Below are positions 42,633-51,727 of a DNA stretch of 64,000 bases, piece by piece. Within the stretch, counting starts at the first letter, position 1, and the number at the start of each line of letters is the position of its first letter. Under the pieces are notes generated by a model. It worked only from the letters and a program-made list of their open reading frames with translations. It was not told where the DNA came from and searched no databases. This DNA comes from DASUXA01 sp036378155 (lineage in GTDB: Bacteria; Actinomycetota; Actinomycetes; Mycobacteriales; Micromonosporaceae). Both the position numbers and the translations under genes were made by a program. The DNA lies in assembly GCA_036378155.1 (NCBI GenBank), contig DASUXA010000060.1:21356-85355 (forward strand). Direction: 5' to 3'.

Positions 42633-43568
42633 ATGACCGCTACCCCGCTCGACCCTGCCCGGTCCCGGACCGCCCCTCGCCCGGTACGCCGCGGCGCGAC
42701 ACGCGGTACCCTCGCCGCCCTGCCCTGGATCGGACCCGCGCTCGTCCTCATCGCGGCGGTCGTGGTCTTCCCCGCCGGGTACATGGTCTGGACGTCGCTG
42801 CGGAAGGTGTCGCAGTACGGCGTCGACCGGGGCTTCGCGGGGCTGGACAACTACTCCCGCGTGCTCGGGGCGCCGCAACTTCCCAGGGTGCTCGTCAACA
42901 CGACGCTCTGGGTCGTGGGCGTCGTCGTCGTGACGCTGCTGATCTCGTTGGCGCTCGCCCAGTTCCTGTCCAAGCCCTTCCCCGGTCGCAAGGCGGTCAG
43001 GCTGGCGGTGATCGTGCCGTGGGCCGCCAGCGTCGTCATGACGTCCACCGTCTTCGCGTACGGTCTCGACCCGTTCTACGGCATCATCAACCGGGCTCTC
43101 GTCGACGTCGGCCTCCTCGAGCGGCCGTACGGGTTCCTGAAACAGCCCGTACCGGCATTCCTGGTCGCGATGGCGGTCGCGGTCTTCGTGTCGCTGCCGT
43201 TCACCACGTACACCCTGCTCGCGGGTCTGCAGACGATTCCCGCCGAGGTTCTGGAAGCCAGCCGGGTCGACGGGGCGAACCGGGTCCAGCAGTACCGGCG
43301 GATCGTGCTGCCGCTGCTGCGACCCGCCGTCGCGGTCGGCACCATCATCAACATCATCAACGTGTTCAACTCGCTGCCGATCCTGCGCATCCTGACCGGC
43401 AGCATCCCCGGGTACGACGCGGACACGACGACGACCCTGATGTTCAAGTACATCCAGGCGGACCGGTCCATCACGTCGGCGAGCGCGCTCAGCGTCGTCA
43501 ACTTCGCGCTGATCCTCGTGGTCATCCTCGCCTACCTGCGGATCGTCCGTCCGCTGCGGGAGGAGTAG
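42633..43568 (+). CDS. ABC sugar permease, MalF/UgpA type
   Basis: 311 residues, six predicted helices beginning with LPWIGPALVLIAAVVVFPAG. The cytoplasmic EAA coupling loop is VLEASRVDGANRVQQYRRIV, with the conserved Gly. NIINVFNSLPILRILTGS is typical of the MalF group. GGAGGAG precedes the ATG. It pairs with the MalG-type permease encoded 3 nt downstream. No ATPase gene is present in the operon, so a shared MsiK-type ATPase encoded elsewhere is likely, as is common in actinobacteria. Confidence 0.92.
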   Translation: MTATPLDPARSRTAPRPVRRGATRGTLAALPWIGPALVLIAAVVVFPAGYMVWTSLRKVSQYGVDRGFAGLDNYSRVLGAPQLPRVLVNTTLWVVGVVVVTLLISLALAQFLSKPFPGRKAVRLAVIVPWAASVVMTSTVFAYGLDPFYGIINRALVDVGLLERPYGFLKQPVPAFLVAMAVAVFVSLPFTTYTLLAGLQTIPAEVLEASRVDGANRVQQYRRIVLPLLRPAVAVGTIINIINVFNSLPILRILTGSIPGYDADTTTTLMFKYIQADRSITSASALSVVNFALILVVILAYLRIVRPLREE

Positions 43569-43571
43569 GAC

Positions 43572-44468
43572 ATGACCACCGCGGTTGTCGCCGCCGACAC
43601 CTCCGCCGACCGTTCCACCGCCACCCGCGAGCGGCTCGCCCGCGGCTCGCGCCGACGCTGGGACCTCACCGTCGTCGGCGCCGTCGTCGGTCTGGTGTTC
43701 CTGCTGCCGTACCTGCTGATGCTCGTCAGCGCGTTCAAGAGCCGAGCCGAGATCCTCAAGGTCCCGCCCACATACCTGCCGCACGCGTGGCATCCGGACA
43801 ACTTCGTCACGATGTGGTCCACACCGGAGACCCCGCTGCCGCTGAACCTCGTCTCCACGGTCGTCATTTCGGTATGCGGGACGCTGCTCGGGCTCGTCGT
43901 AGCGCTCCCCGCGGCGTACTACACCGCCCGGCACCGCTTCCGGGGCAGGCAGGTCTTCCTGCTGCTGGTACTGGTCACGCAGATGCTCCAGCCCACCGTG
44001 CTCGCGGCAGGTCTGTTCCGGGAGTTCGTCACGCTGCGCCTCAACGACACCTGGATGGCGATGATCCTCGTCAACGCCGCCTTCAACCTGTCCTTCGCGA
44101 CGTGGATCATGCACAGCTTCTTCGCCGGGGTACCCCGGGAGATCGAGGAAGCCGCGATGATGGACGGCGCGGGTCGGCTCCAGGTGTTGCGGCGGGTCAC
44201 CATGCCGCTGGTCTGGCCGGGCGTGGTGACCGCGATCGCGTTCATCTTCGTCGCCTGCTGGAACGAGTTCGCCGCGAGCCTCGTCATCCTCTCCACCGAC
44301 GCCAACCAGCCGCTGTCGGTCGCCCTGACGAAGTTCGTCGGGCAGTACGACTCGGCTTGGCAGTACGTCTTCGGCGTGTCGATCGTCGGTATCATCCCCG
44401 TCGTCGTGCTGTTCTCCCTGATCGAGCGACGCCTCGTCGCCGGTCTCACGGCGGGGGGTGTCAAGTAG
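43572..44468 (+). CDS. ABC sugar permease, MalG/UgpE type
   Basis: 298 residues with six helices, starting at VVGAVVGLVFLLPYLLMLVS. The EAA loop is REIEEAAMMDGAGRLQVLRR; the MalG-type phrases SAFKSRAEILKVPPTYLP and AFIFVACWNEFAASLVIL are present. It begins 3 nt after the MalF-type gene and is followed by a SIS-domain gene, so the operon couples import with a first metabolic step on an amino- or fructosamine-type sugar. Confidence 0.92.
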   Translation: MTTAVVAADTSADRSTATRERLARGSRRRWDLTVVGAVVGLVFLLPYLLMLVSAFKSRAEILKVPPTYLPHAWHPDNFVTMWSTPETPLPLNLVSTVVISVCGTLLGLVVALPAAYYTARHRFRGRQVFLLLVLVTQMLQPTVLAAGLFREFVTLRLNDTWMAMILVNAAFNLSFATWIMHSFFAGVPREIEEAAMMDGAGRLQVLRRVTMPLVWPGVVTAIAFIFVACWNEFAASLVILSTDANQPLSVALTKFVGQYDSAWQYVFGVSIVGIIPVVVLFSLIERRLVAGLTAGGVK

Positions 44469-44487
44469 TGACGGGTGGCACCGGCCG

Positions 44488-45366
44488 ATGAGCCGGACCG
44501 AGCAGGAGATCCACAGCCAGCCGCAGGTGTGGGCGCGCGCGTTCGAACTCACCGGGCAGGCACGTGAGCTGCTGGTAGCGCCCGGTGAGCAGGTCTTGGC
44601 GATCGGCTGCGGCACCTCCGCGTACATGGCGGCGTCGTACGCCCGGCTGCGGGAAGCCGCGGGCGCCGGACCGACCGACGCCGCGTACGCGAGCGAACTG
44701 CCGCCCTCGCGCCGGTACGACCGGCTCGTCGCCATCAGCCGGTCCGGCACCACGACCGAGGTCCTCCAGGCGCTGCGCGGCGGCCGGCTCGCCGACCGGA
44801 CCGTCGGTGTCACCGCGGTCACCAGGGTCGCTTTCGACGACCTGGTCGACCAGCGACTGGTGCTCGACTTCGCCGACGAGTCCAGTGTGGTACAGACCCG
44901 GTTCCCCACGACACTGCTCGCCCTCGTACGCGCCGCGCTCGGCGCGGACCCCGACCGGCTGGTGTCCGACTGCCGCCGGGCCGTCGAGCAGCCGCTCCCC
45001 GCCGACCCGACCCGGTTCCACCACTTCGTCTTCCTCGGTACCGGGTGGACGGTCGGGCTGGCGGACGAGGCGGCACTGAAGATCCGCGAAGCCGCCCAGG
45101 CGTGGTCCGAGTCGTACCCCGCGATGGAGTACCGCCACGGACCGATCGCGGTCGCGGACGCCCGGTCGTTGGTGTGGATGTTCGGCGAGCCGCCGACCGG
45201 ACTTGTCGACCAGGTACGGGCGCGCGGCGCCACGGTCGTCACGTCACGCCTCGACCCGCTGGCCCAGCTCGTACTGGCGCAGCGCCTCGCGGTCGCGCTG
45301 GCGCAGGCGCGCGGTCTCGACCCGGACCGCCCTCGGGCGCTCACCCGGTCCGTCATTCTCCAGTAA
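44488..45366 (+). CDS. SIS-domain sugar-phosphate isomerase/deaminase (AgaS/FrlB/GlmS-C-like)
   Basis: 292 residues, two SIS domains. First: QVLAIGCGTSAYMAASYA and the phosphate-binding AISRSGTTTEVLQAL. Second: FHHFVFLGTGWTVGLADEAALKIREAAQAW with the conserved Glu-Ala-Ala-Lys-like segment. This resembles the isomerase half of GlmS and the AgaS/FrlB deaminases that act on amino-sugar or fructosamine phosphates. It lies 20 nt after the permease gene, so it likely processes the imported sugar. GTG 44458 is an alternative start that would overlap the permease gene. Confidence 0.87.
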   Translation: MSRTEQEIHSQPQVWARAFELTGQARELLVAPGEQVLAIGCGTSAYMAASYARLREAAGAGPTDAAYASELPPSRRYDRLVAISRSGTTTEVLQALRGGRLADRTVGVTAVTRVAFDDLVDQRLVLDFADESSVVQTRFPTTLLALVRAALGADPDRLVSDCRRAVEQPLPADPTRFHHFVFLGTGWTVGLADEAALKIREAAQAWSESYPAMEYRHGPIAVADARSLVWMFGEPPTGLVDQVRARGATVVTSRLDPLAQLVLAQRLAVALAQARGLDPDRPRALTRSVILQ

Positions 45367-45391
45367 CGGACACCCGCCGTCCGGTCGATTC

Positions 45392-46063
45392 CTATCGGCC
45401 CACACCGAGCGCGCGACCGGCCGCCGCCCAGTTCGCGTGCAACCGGTCGAGGTACGACCGGGCGGCCCCGGTGGGCGTCGCGCCCCGCGCGAAGGCAGCC
45501 ATGCTGCTCGCGCCGGCGTTGTACCCGAGGGCGAGCAGCTCGTCGCGGCTGTAGTGGCCGGGCCACGTCGCCGGGAGCTGGGCGGCGAGGTCGTGCAGGT
45601 ACCAGGCGGCAGCCTCGATCGCCAGCGCAGGGTCGTCGGGCAACTCCTCCCAGTTACGGTCGGCGAAGCCGCGACCACGCTTCGTTTCGTCGAACGCTGC
45701 CCTGTGCATGTTGGCGATACCGAACGCGGCGTCCGGCTTGATGCGCTGCCAGGCGCGTTCGATGGCCGGGTCGTGCGGTTTGTACGACTCGTTGTACAGG
45801 ATCGCCATCAGCAGTCGCGGGTCGATTCCGGCTTGCCGGGCGTACCTGACGACGAGCCCGGCGTACCGCGCCACGTCCTGATTCGACGTCGACGCGGAGG
45901 TCGGCGTCGGGGTCGCGCGCGGGGCGGTGACACCGGGTTTCGCCGGGTCCGCGGTGCGCGTGGTTCCGCCGTCGCCCGACGGTGTACAGGCGGACACCGC
46001 GACGACGGCGGTGAGCAGGACAACCGATCGCCGACCGACTCGGCGCGCCCGACCCCGGTGCAC
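45392..46063 (-). CDS. Lipoprotein with lytic-transglycosylase (SLT) fold
   Basis: 223 residues from GTG at 46063 (GGAGGGG upstream). Signal and lipobox VSAC with Cys26, then a Thr/Pro/Ser-rich linker (27-60). The catalytic domain has LLMAILYNESYKP (Glu as the single acid of SLT enzymes), AFGIANMHRAAFDE and LALGYNAGASSMAAF, the typical GxxQ/N and YNAG motifs. It would cleave peptidoglycan glycan strands at the outer face of the membrane. It is divergent from another cell-wall protein gene at 46272, and 25 bp convergent with the SIS gene. Confidence 0.85.
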   Translation of the reverse strand: MHRGRARRVGRRSVVLLTAVVAVSACTPSGDGGTTRTADPAKPGVTAPRATPTPTSASTSNQDVARYAGLVVRYARQAGIDPRLLMAILYNESYKPHDPAIERAWQRIKPDAAFGIANMHRAAFDETKRGRGFADRNWEELPDDPALAIEAAAWYLHDLAAQLPATWPGHYSRDELLALGYNAGASSMAAFARGATPTGAARSYLDRLHANWAAAGRALGVGR

Positions 46064-46157
46064 GTGTCGCCCCTCCCCTTGCCTGGTGACGGTACGTCAG
46101 AGTATCGGTACCCCACGCACCCGTCCGATGCACACGAAGTGGCGGGTTCCGACACGA

Positions 46158-46175
46158 GCAATCAGTGCTGATTGC
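46158..46175. promoter_or_regulatory. Palindrome in the divergent cell-wall promoter region
   Basis: GCAATCAG-TG-CTGATTGC is a perfect 8+8 inverted repeat in an AT-rich part of the 208-bp gap between two divergent cell-wall genes. Likely an operator or part of a shared promoter region. Confidence 0.5.
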
Positions 46176-46271
46176 GCACTGCGTTATTACTCGACTACTA
46201 AACGGATTAGTTGCTGTGGGTTGTACCACTTTGTTCGGTAGTTAGCCCCGGTCGCCTCCTAGGCTCGCCGA

Positions 46272-47108
46272 GTGCAAGGCAACACCGAAGACCGCCAACC
46301 CCCAGGCAAAGTGTCAGGCCGGCACCACCGCCCCCGTGCCGGCCGCCATGCGAAAGGACGGAAGACCCATCCGCTTGTCGGACGCCGTGCAGTAGTCGCC
46401 GGCCTCGCGCTCACCGGCATCACCGCCGCCGGATGGAACGTCGCCGCCACCGCGAAGGCGTTCCCCGACGTCGGACCGAAAGCACCACCGGTTGTCAGCC
46501 CGGTGCGCGTCGACCGTACGCAACGCCAGGCGGAGGCGCGCACCCCGGCGTCCCGAAGCCACAGCCGCGCTGCCCTGTCAGCCGGCAGCCCGCCGTACAC
46601 CGGAGTCACGCCGAAGAACCCACCGCGCACCGCGGCGCCGCCTCCGCCCCCACCGCCGCCTCCGCCGCCGCCCAAGCCGGCACCGGTCGCCGGGCTCAAC
46701 CAGTCGCAAATGGACAATGCCATCGCGATCGTCGAGGCCGGCAAACAGATGCACCTGCCGCGCCGCGCGTACGTGGTGGCCGTTGCCACCGCCCTGCAGG
46801 AAAGCGACCTGCGTGTCCTCGCCAACCCGGCGGTTCCCGGTTCGACCAACCACCCGAACCAGGGACTCGGCTACGACCACGACTCGATCGGGCTGTTCCA
46901 GCAGCGCCCGAGCTGGGGAAGCGTGGACCAGCTGATGGACCCGCAGGAATCCGCCCGGCGGTTCTACGCCAGGCTGGTCACGATCCCCGGCTGGACCCAG
47001 CTGGCGGTCACCGACGCCGCGCAATCGGTACAACGCTCGGCGTTCCCCGGCGCGTACGCCCGGCACGAGTCGCGCGCCGAACAGATCGTGGCCGCGATCG
47101 CCTCCTGA
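46272..47108 (+). CDS. Exported cell-wall protein with proline linker and lysozyme-like domain
   Basis: 278 residues. A basic n-region is followed by RRAVVAGLALTGITAAGWNVA, an uncleaved or TAT-like membrane signal, then a low-complexity stretch with a 12-residue proline run at about residues 122-134. The C-terminal ~135 residues, AIAIVEAGKQMHLPRRAYVV, ALQESDLRVLANP (Glu), DSIGLFQQRPSWG, resemble actinobacterial peptidoglycan hydrolase/lysozyme-like domains found in resuscitation- and peptidase-linked proteins. GTG 46272 has only a weak Shine-Dalgarno. Paired divergently with an SLT lipoprotein, so both may act in cell-wall turnover. Confidence 0.8.
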   Translation: MQGNTEDRQPPGKVSGRHHRPRAGRHAKGRKTHPLVGRRAVVAGLALTGITAAGWNVAATAKAFPDVGPKAPPVVSPVRVDRTQRQAEARTPASRSHSRAALSAGSPPYTGVTPKNPPRTAAPPPPPPPPPPPPKPAPVAGLNQSQMDNAIAIVEAGKQMHLPRRAYVVAVATALQESDLRVLANPAVPGSTNHPNQGLGYDHDSIGLFQQRPSWGSVDQLMDPQESARRFYARLVTIPGWTQLAVTDAAQSVQRSAFPGAYARHESRAEQIVAAIAS

Positions 47109-47198
47109 GCCGTACGCCCGACCCGCCGCGCGGCGGCGCGCGCCCGGCACGGTCGAACCGGCTCAGCCGCGCGCCGCCCGGGGCATGTCCGCGCAGCC

Positions 47199-47882
47199 CT
47201 AGCCGGCCAGCGCGACGATCGCTTCGCCGATCAGCTTGGCGGCGATGACGAGGCAGAGCACGCTGACGATGACCGCGTTGTTCCTGCCCATCCAGTCCTT
47301 CAACTCGGCGAGCAGCTTCTCGGACCGCTGCCCCATCGCGAAATAGATCACCGCGGGTGCGCCCACACCGACGGTGCCGATGAGCGCGAACACGACGTAC
47401 GCGAGCGCCTGCTGCACCGCGGAGATGCCGGTCTGGGCGATGGCGGTGGCGCCCGCGACCGCCAGGAGCAGATTCTTCGGGTTGACGCCGGACAGCAGCG
47501 CGCCCAAGCCGAGTGCGACGACCGGGGTCGTCCTGTCGACCGTCGCCATCCACTTCGGCATCGTCGGCTGCTCGTCACCGCGCGGGCGGCCCCGGAACTC
47601 CGCCACGGCGTGCCAGAGCAGAAGCACGCCGAGCACGATCTTCAGCCAGCTCACCCAGGCGGCGGGCGTCCCCTCGCCGGCGCCGCCGGCGCCGGTCTGC
47701 CCAGCCACGATCAGGACGACAGCACCGACGACGCCGAGGCCCAGCAGCCAGCCGGCGAGGAATGCCGGCCCGTTGGCGCGGGCCTTGCTGCTGGTGAGTA
47801 CCAGCACCATCGCGATGATCGGCAACGGGCTGATCGCGATTCCGACCGCGAGCGGGAGCGATGCCCCGATGGCCCCACCCAT
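47199..47882 (-). CDS. GAP/LysE-like six-helix membrane exporter
   Basis: 227 residues from ATG at 47882 (AAGGAGGG upstream). Six hydrophobic helices; family phrases LPLAVGIAISPLPIIAMVLV, GALLSGVNPKNLLLAVAG and a basic loop between helices 3 and 4. These match the GAP (Sap/LysE superfamily) proteins, proposed exporters of lipids, peptidolipids or amino acids. It converges with the proline-linker gene, the 90-bp gap holding a small GC hairpin (47123-47136). Substrate unknown. Confidence 0.85.
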   Translation of the reverse strand: MGGAIGASLPLAVGIAISPLPIIAMVLVLTSSKARANGPAFLAGWLLGLGVVGAVVLIVAGQTGAGGAGEGTPAAWVSWLKIVLGVLLLWHAVAEFRGRPRGDEQPTMPKWMATVDRTTPVVALGLGALLSGVNPKNLLLAVAGATAIAQTGISAVQQALAYVVFALIGTVGVGAPAVIYFAMGQRSEKLLAELKDWMGRNNAVIVSVLCLVIAAKLIGEAIVALAG

Positions 47883-48026
47883 GGCCCCTCCTTGGCCGGT
47901 ACCGTCATGACCGCTGCCCCGCACCCGGCGGGCCCCGTCCCGACCCAGCCTGTACCGACGGGCTCGCAGCCTCAGTCCGTGACCTGCTGCGACCCGGATC
48001 GAGCCGGTATCAGGCTCACGGTGGGG

Positions 48027-50390
48027 TCACTGCTTGGTCAGCAGCACCCGGACGATGTCGTCGGGCTTGATCATGTGACTGTGGTCGTCCGCGCCGGCGG
48101 TGAGCTCGACCCACGTGACGGTCGCGTTGAGTTCGGTTTCCCCTGCCGAGACACCCGGGAGCACGGGGGTACCGAGTTCGCGGCCGACCTCGGCGGTCTC
48201 ACTCGCCGTGAACACCATCGGCTCGGTGACGTCGACCCTGCCTTCGCCGACCTTGGCACCGTCGGTGTAGAGCGTGACCGTCCCGCCCTTGGCGAGACCG
48301 CCGCCGTCGTAGGCGAACTCGGCCCGGATCTGGTGCTCGCCCGCGGGAACCGGTCGGTCGGCGTCGACGACGAACTGCCGGACACCCAGCAGGTTGTACA
48401 CGAAGCGGGGCGCGCCGTGGTGCATCATCAGGCCCCAACCGCCGAAGCTGCCGCCCTGGGCGTAGATGGTGCCCTCGGCGGGCCCGTCGGCGACCGCAAG
48501 CTGGGCGGTGATCTGGAACGACTTGTTCTTGATGTTTAGCACGCTGGACTCGGTGAGCCGCTTCATCCCCGGGAACAGGGTTTGCCTGTCACCTTTGACG
48601 TACTCCGGCCGTCCCGCCAGTTCCGGGTTGAACCGCTCCACCGTCCGGTCGTCCAGCGGCAGGACGTTGTGCTTGACCGCCTCGATCAGCCACAGTCGCT
48701 GCAACTCGTGCAGCTTGTCCGGCATCTCCTTGGACAGGTCGCGGACCTGGGAGTAGTCGGTGCTCCCGTCATAAAGTTCCCAGACGTCGTCGTCGAAAGC
48801 CCGCATCTTCGGATCCACCACCAGCCACGGCCTGCGGTGACAGGTGACCGCGCTCCAGCCCTTGTAGTAGATGCCGCGGTTGCCCATCATCTCGAAGTAC
48901 TGCAGGTCGTGGCGCTCCGGCTCGTCCGGCCCGTTGAAGGTGTACGCCATGCTCGTGCCCTCGTAGGGGCTCTGGGTGACGCCGTGCACAGTGGACGGCT
49001 CCGGGATGCGCGTGACTTCCAGCACGGTCGGGGCGACGTCGATCACGTGGGTGAACTGGCTGCGCAGTCCACCTTTGTCCCGGATGCCGTTCGGCCAGTG
49101 CACGATCGTGCCGTTGCGGGTGCCGCCCCAGTGCGAGGCGACCTGCTTGGTGTACTGGAACGGGGCGTCCATCGCCCACGCCCAGCCGGCGGCGTAGTGG
49201 TTGTACGCCTCGGGCGTGCCCCACTTGTCCAGGTTGGCGTTGAGGAATTCCGGCGTCTCGATGACGTCGCCCATCCCGTTCAGCGTGATCAGCTCGTTGA
49301 ACGTCCCGTTCAGGGTGCCTTCGGGAGACGCGCCGTTGTCCCCGATGATGTAGTAGATCAGCGTGTCGTCCAGCACCCCGAGGGACTCGATCGCGTCGAT
49401 CACGCGCCCGACGTGATGATCGGTGTGCTCCAGGAACCCGGCGTAGGTCTCCATCTGCCGCTCCAACACCGGCTTCAGTTCGGCAGGCATCTCGTCCCAG
49501 GCGGGCATCCCGTCCGGCCGCCGAGTGAGCCCCGCGTCCTGGGGGATCACGCCGAGTTCCTTCTGCCGGGCGAAGGTGATCTCGCGCTGCCGGTCCCAGC
49601 CGTGTGCGAACTTGCCGCGGTACCTGTCGATCCATTCCTTCGGTACGTGGTGCGGCGCGTGGGTGGCGCCGGGGGCGAAGTAGATGAAGAACGGCTTGTC
49701 CGGGTACAGCGACTTCTGGGTGTGCAGGTACGTGATCGCGTGGTCGGCGAGGTCCTCGGTGAGGTGATAACCCTCCTCCGGTGTCCTGGGCGGTTCCACC
49801 GGCGTGGTGTTCTCGGTGAGCGTCGGGTAGTACTGGTTGTCCTCGCCGCCGATGAACCCGTAGAAGTACTCGAACCCGGAGAACGTCGGCCACTGGTCGA
49901 ACGGGCCGACCATCGGCGCGTTGCGGAACGCCGCCACCTCGTGACACTTGCCGAACTGCGCCGTGGAGTACCCGTTCAGTTTCAGCGTCTCCGGCAGCGG
50001 CGCCTTGCTGTTGGGGCGCAGCGACGTGTACCCGGGCGCGGAGGTCGCCAGTTCGGTGACGTTGCCCATCCCCACCGAGTGGTGGTTGCGCCCGGTCAGC
50101 AGCGCCGCCCGCGTCGGCGCGCACAACGCGGTGGTGTGGAACCTGTTGTACCGCAGACCGTTGCCGGCCAGCCGCTCCATCACCGGGGTCCGGCACGGGC
50201 CGCCGAACGCGCTCGACGCCCCGAACCCCACGTCGTCGAGCAGGATCACCAGCACGTTCGGCGCCCCTGCCGGCGGGCGTAACTCGCGGATCGGCGGGTA
50301 CGCGGTGTCCGGATCCTTCGCGTCATATGTCGTCAGACCCCAGTACGCCTGATCCGGAATTGGAAGTACCGACCGCTGCACGTCACCCAT
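48027..50390 (-). CDS. Arylsulfatase (type I sulfatase)
   Basis: 787 residues, no signal peptide. Metal site NVLVILLDDVGFG, and the sulfatase signature CAPTRAALLTGRNHHSVG with Cys90 as the residue converted to formylglycine in CxPxR-type sulfatases. Other active-site parts: GKCHEVAAF (Lys/His), FFIYFAPGATHAPHH, and YYIIGDNGASPEG. The C-terminal ~200 residues form a beta-rich domain. It resembles AtsA-type enzymes that hydrolyse aryl or alkyl sulfate esters. GGAGGG is 5 nt before the ATG. No formylglycine-generating enzyme is encoded in the window. Confidence 0.93.
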   Translation of the reverse strand: MGDVQRSVLPIPDQAYWGLTTYDAKDPDTAYPPIRELRPPAGAPNVLVILLDDVGFGASSAFGGPCRTPVMERLAGNGLRYNRFHTTALCAPTRAALLTGRNHHSVGMGNVTELATSAPGYTSLRPNSKAPLPETLKLNGYSTAQFGKCHEVAAFRNAPMVGPFDQWPTFSGFEYFYGFIGGEDNQYYPTLTENTTPVEPPRTPEEGYHLTEDLADHAITYLHTQKSLYPDKPFFIYFAPGATHAPHHVPKEWIDRYRGKFAHGWDRQREITFARQKELGVIPQDAGLTRRPDGMPAWDEMPAELKPVLERQMETYAGFLEHTDHHVGRVIDAIESLGVLDDTLIYYIIGDNGASPEGTLNGTFNELITLNGMGDVIETPEFLNANLDKWGTPEAYNHYAAGWAWAMDAPFQYTKQVASHWGGTRNGTIVHWPNGIRDKGGLRSQFTHVIDVAPTVLEVTRIPEPSTVHGVTQSPYEGTSMAYTFNGPDEPERHDLQYFEMMGNRGIYYKGWSAVTCHRRPWLVVDPKMRAFDDDVWELYDGSTDYSQVRDLSKEMPDKLHELQRLWLIEAVKHNVLPLDDRTVERFNPELAGRPEYVKGDRQTLFPGMKRLTESSVLNIKNKSFQITAQLAVADGPAEGTIYAQGGSFGGWGLMMHHGAPRFVYNLLGVRQFVVDADRPVPAGEHQIRAEFAYDGGGLAKGGTVTLYTDGAKVGEGRVDVTEPMVFTASETAEVGRELGTPVLPGVSAGETELNATVTWVELTAGADDHSHMIKPDDIVRVLLTKQ

Positions 50391-50562
50391 GACGCCCTCC
50401 CGCCCCACGACGCAGTCCGCCTCGAACAGCCGGAAAAAATTCGGCTATCTTGCGCAATCTGCAGGCTTCAGGTGATTCCTGCATCACCCAGCGTGGGTGA
50501 AACGGGACGGATCAGCCATCTAGCCGGCGGTGCCGGTCGAGCCCGGGTATCGCCCGGTCCCG

Positions 50563-51027
50563 TCACCGGGTTCGGTTCCAAAACCGACGCCGCCATGCGG
50601 CGGCCAGAGCTCCCGACTGGTTCCGGTAACACCGTGGCACGAGGAACCTCGGGCGATTGAACGCGGAGACACACGCGGTTACAGGTATCAATGCGACGCC
50701 GCCGAAAATCAGGAGCGCGGCGGGCGTCGCCACGACGAGCGCAGCCGTCCTCGAGCCCGTGACCGCATCGACCAGCATCGCGAACCCCAGCAGAGCGGTA
50801 CCGCTGGACAGCGGTACCGCCGACAGCAGGAACGCCGCATAGGAGCGTGCCGTCGGTTGGTACCGGAACAGCCAGGGCAGACGTGACTCGTCGCCGTTCC
50901 AGATCGCCCGCGCCGGTCGTGCGATCCGGTACACCCCCCAGCCGCAGCTCGCCGCCGCTACGAGACCGGCGACTGCCTGGGTGAGCACAACCGCAGGGTA
51001 CCTGTCGAATGCGAGACTGCTCGTCAC
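50563..51027 (-). CDS. Small membrane protein of unknown function
   Basis: 154 residues from GTG at 51027 (GGAG upstream). Four hydrophobic segments: VVLTQAVAGLVAAASCGWGV, AAFLLSAVPLSSGTALLGFA, ALVVATPAALLIFGGVALIP and part of the N-terminus, with a basic C-terminal tail rich in Arg. No family recognised. The 172-bp gap to the sulfatase start contains an AT-rich run (AAAAAATT at about 50433) that may be the sulfatase promoter. Confidence 0.6.
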   Translation of the reverse strand: MTSSLAFDRYPAVVLTQAVAGLVAAASCGWGVYRIARPARAIWNGDESRLPWLFRYQPTARSYAAFLLSAVPLSSGTALLGFAMLVDAVTGSRTAALVVATPAALLIFGGVALIPVTACVSAFNRPRFLVPRCYRNQSGALAAAWRRRFWNRTR

Positions 51028-51247
51028 CGAGCTCCGGCTCGCCGGCCCCCGACCAGCGGCGCCGAACGTTCTGCCGGCGTCTGACGACGAGGCTCCGGTA
51101 CCCGCCGCGTCGGGCGTCGACCGTGATCGGCGGTTCGATCAGGAATGAAGAAGCGACCAGGGTGTCGGCGAGCCTAGCCTTTACCCGTGGGCGGCATGTC
51201 GCCCAGTCCTGATCGTCGACAGGCAACTCCCGAAAGGCAACCCGGAA

Positions 51248-51697
51248 ATGCCCGCGAAGAATGCCAAGACCGAGTCCGAAGGCTTCACGGCGGCGGAGCG
51301 TGCCGCGATGAAGGAGCGCGCGGCCGAGTTGCGCGCCGAGGGCAAGAAGGGCGCGAAGAAGGCCGACGGGCTGCAGGCGGTCCTCGACAGGATCGCGCAG
51401 ATGGCACCGGAGGACCGCGCGCTCGCCGAGCGCGTACATGTCACGATCACGGCTGCCGCCCCGGACCTGTCGCCGAAGACCTGGTACGGGATGCCCGCCT
51501 ACGCCAACGCGGAGGGCAAAATCGTCGTCTTCTTCCAGGAGTCGGGGAAGTTCAAGACCCGGTACTCGATGCTGGGCTTCCAGGACACCGCCAACCTCGA
51601 CGACGGGGACCTGTGGCCGGTGTCGTACGCGTTGACCAAGTGGAGCCCCGCGGTAGAGAAGAAGATCGCCGAGCTGGTGCGGGCGGCGGTGTCCTGA
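51248..51697 (+). CDS. DUF1801-like small protein
   Basis: 149 residues. The N-terminal ~45 are a Lys/Ala/Glu-rich helix (AAMKERAAELRAEGKKGAKK), followed by a compact fold with TWYGMPAYANAEGKIVVFF and FKTRYSMLGFQD, the pattern of DUF1801/YdhG-like proteins. Function unknown; homologues include the putative intracellular iron-chaperone frataxin-like class. AAAGG lies 11 nt before the ATG. Confidence 0.75.
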   Translation: MPAKNAKTESEGFTAAERAAMKERAAELRAEGKKGAKKADGLQAVLDRIAQMAPEDRALAERVHVTITAAAPDLSPKTWYGMPAYANAEGKIVVFFQESGKFKTRYSMLGFQDTANLDDGDLWPVSYALTKWSPAVEKKIAELVRAAVS

Positions 51698-51727
51698 CCG
51701 TGCCGCGACCGGGCGTACCGTCGTGGT

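Noticed and set aside
40941..45566. 1541-codon minus-strand open frame opposite the sugar ABC operon
   Set aside because: The plus strand carries clear, well-conserved transporter genes; the antisense product is low-complexity and Arg/Asp-rich.
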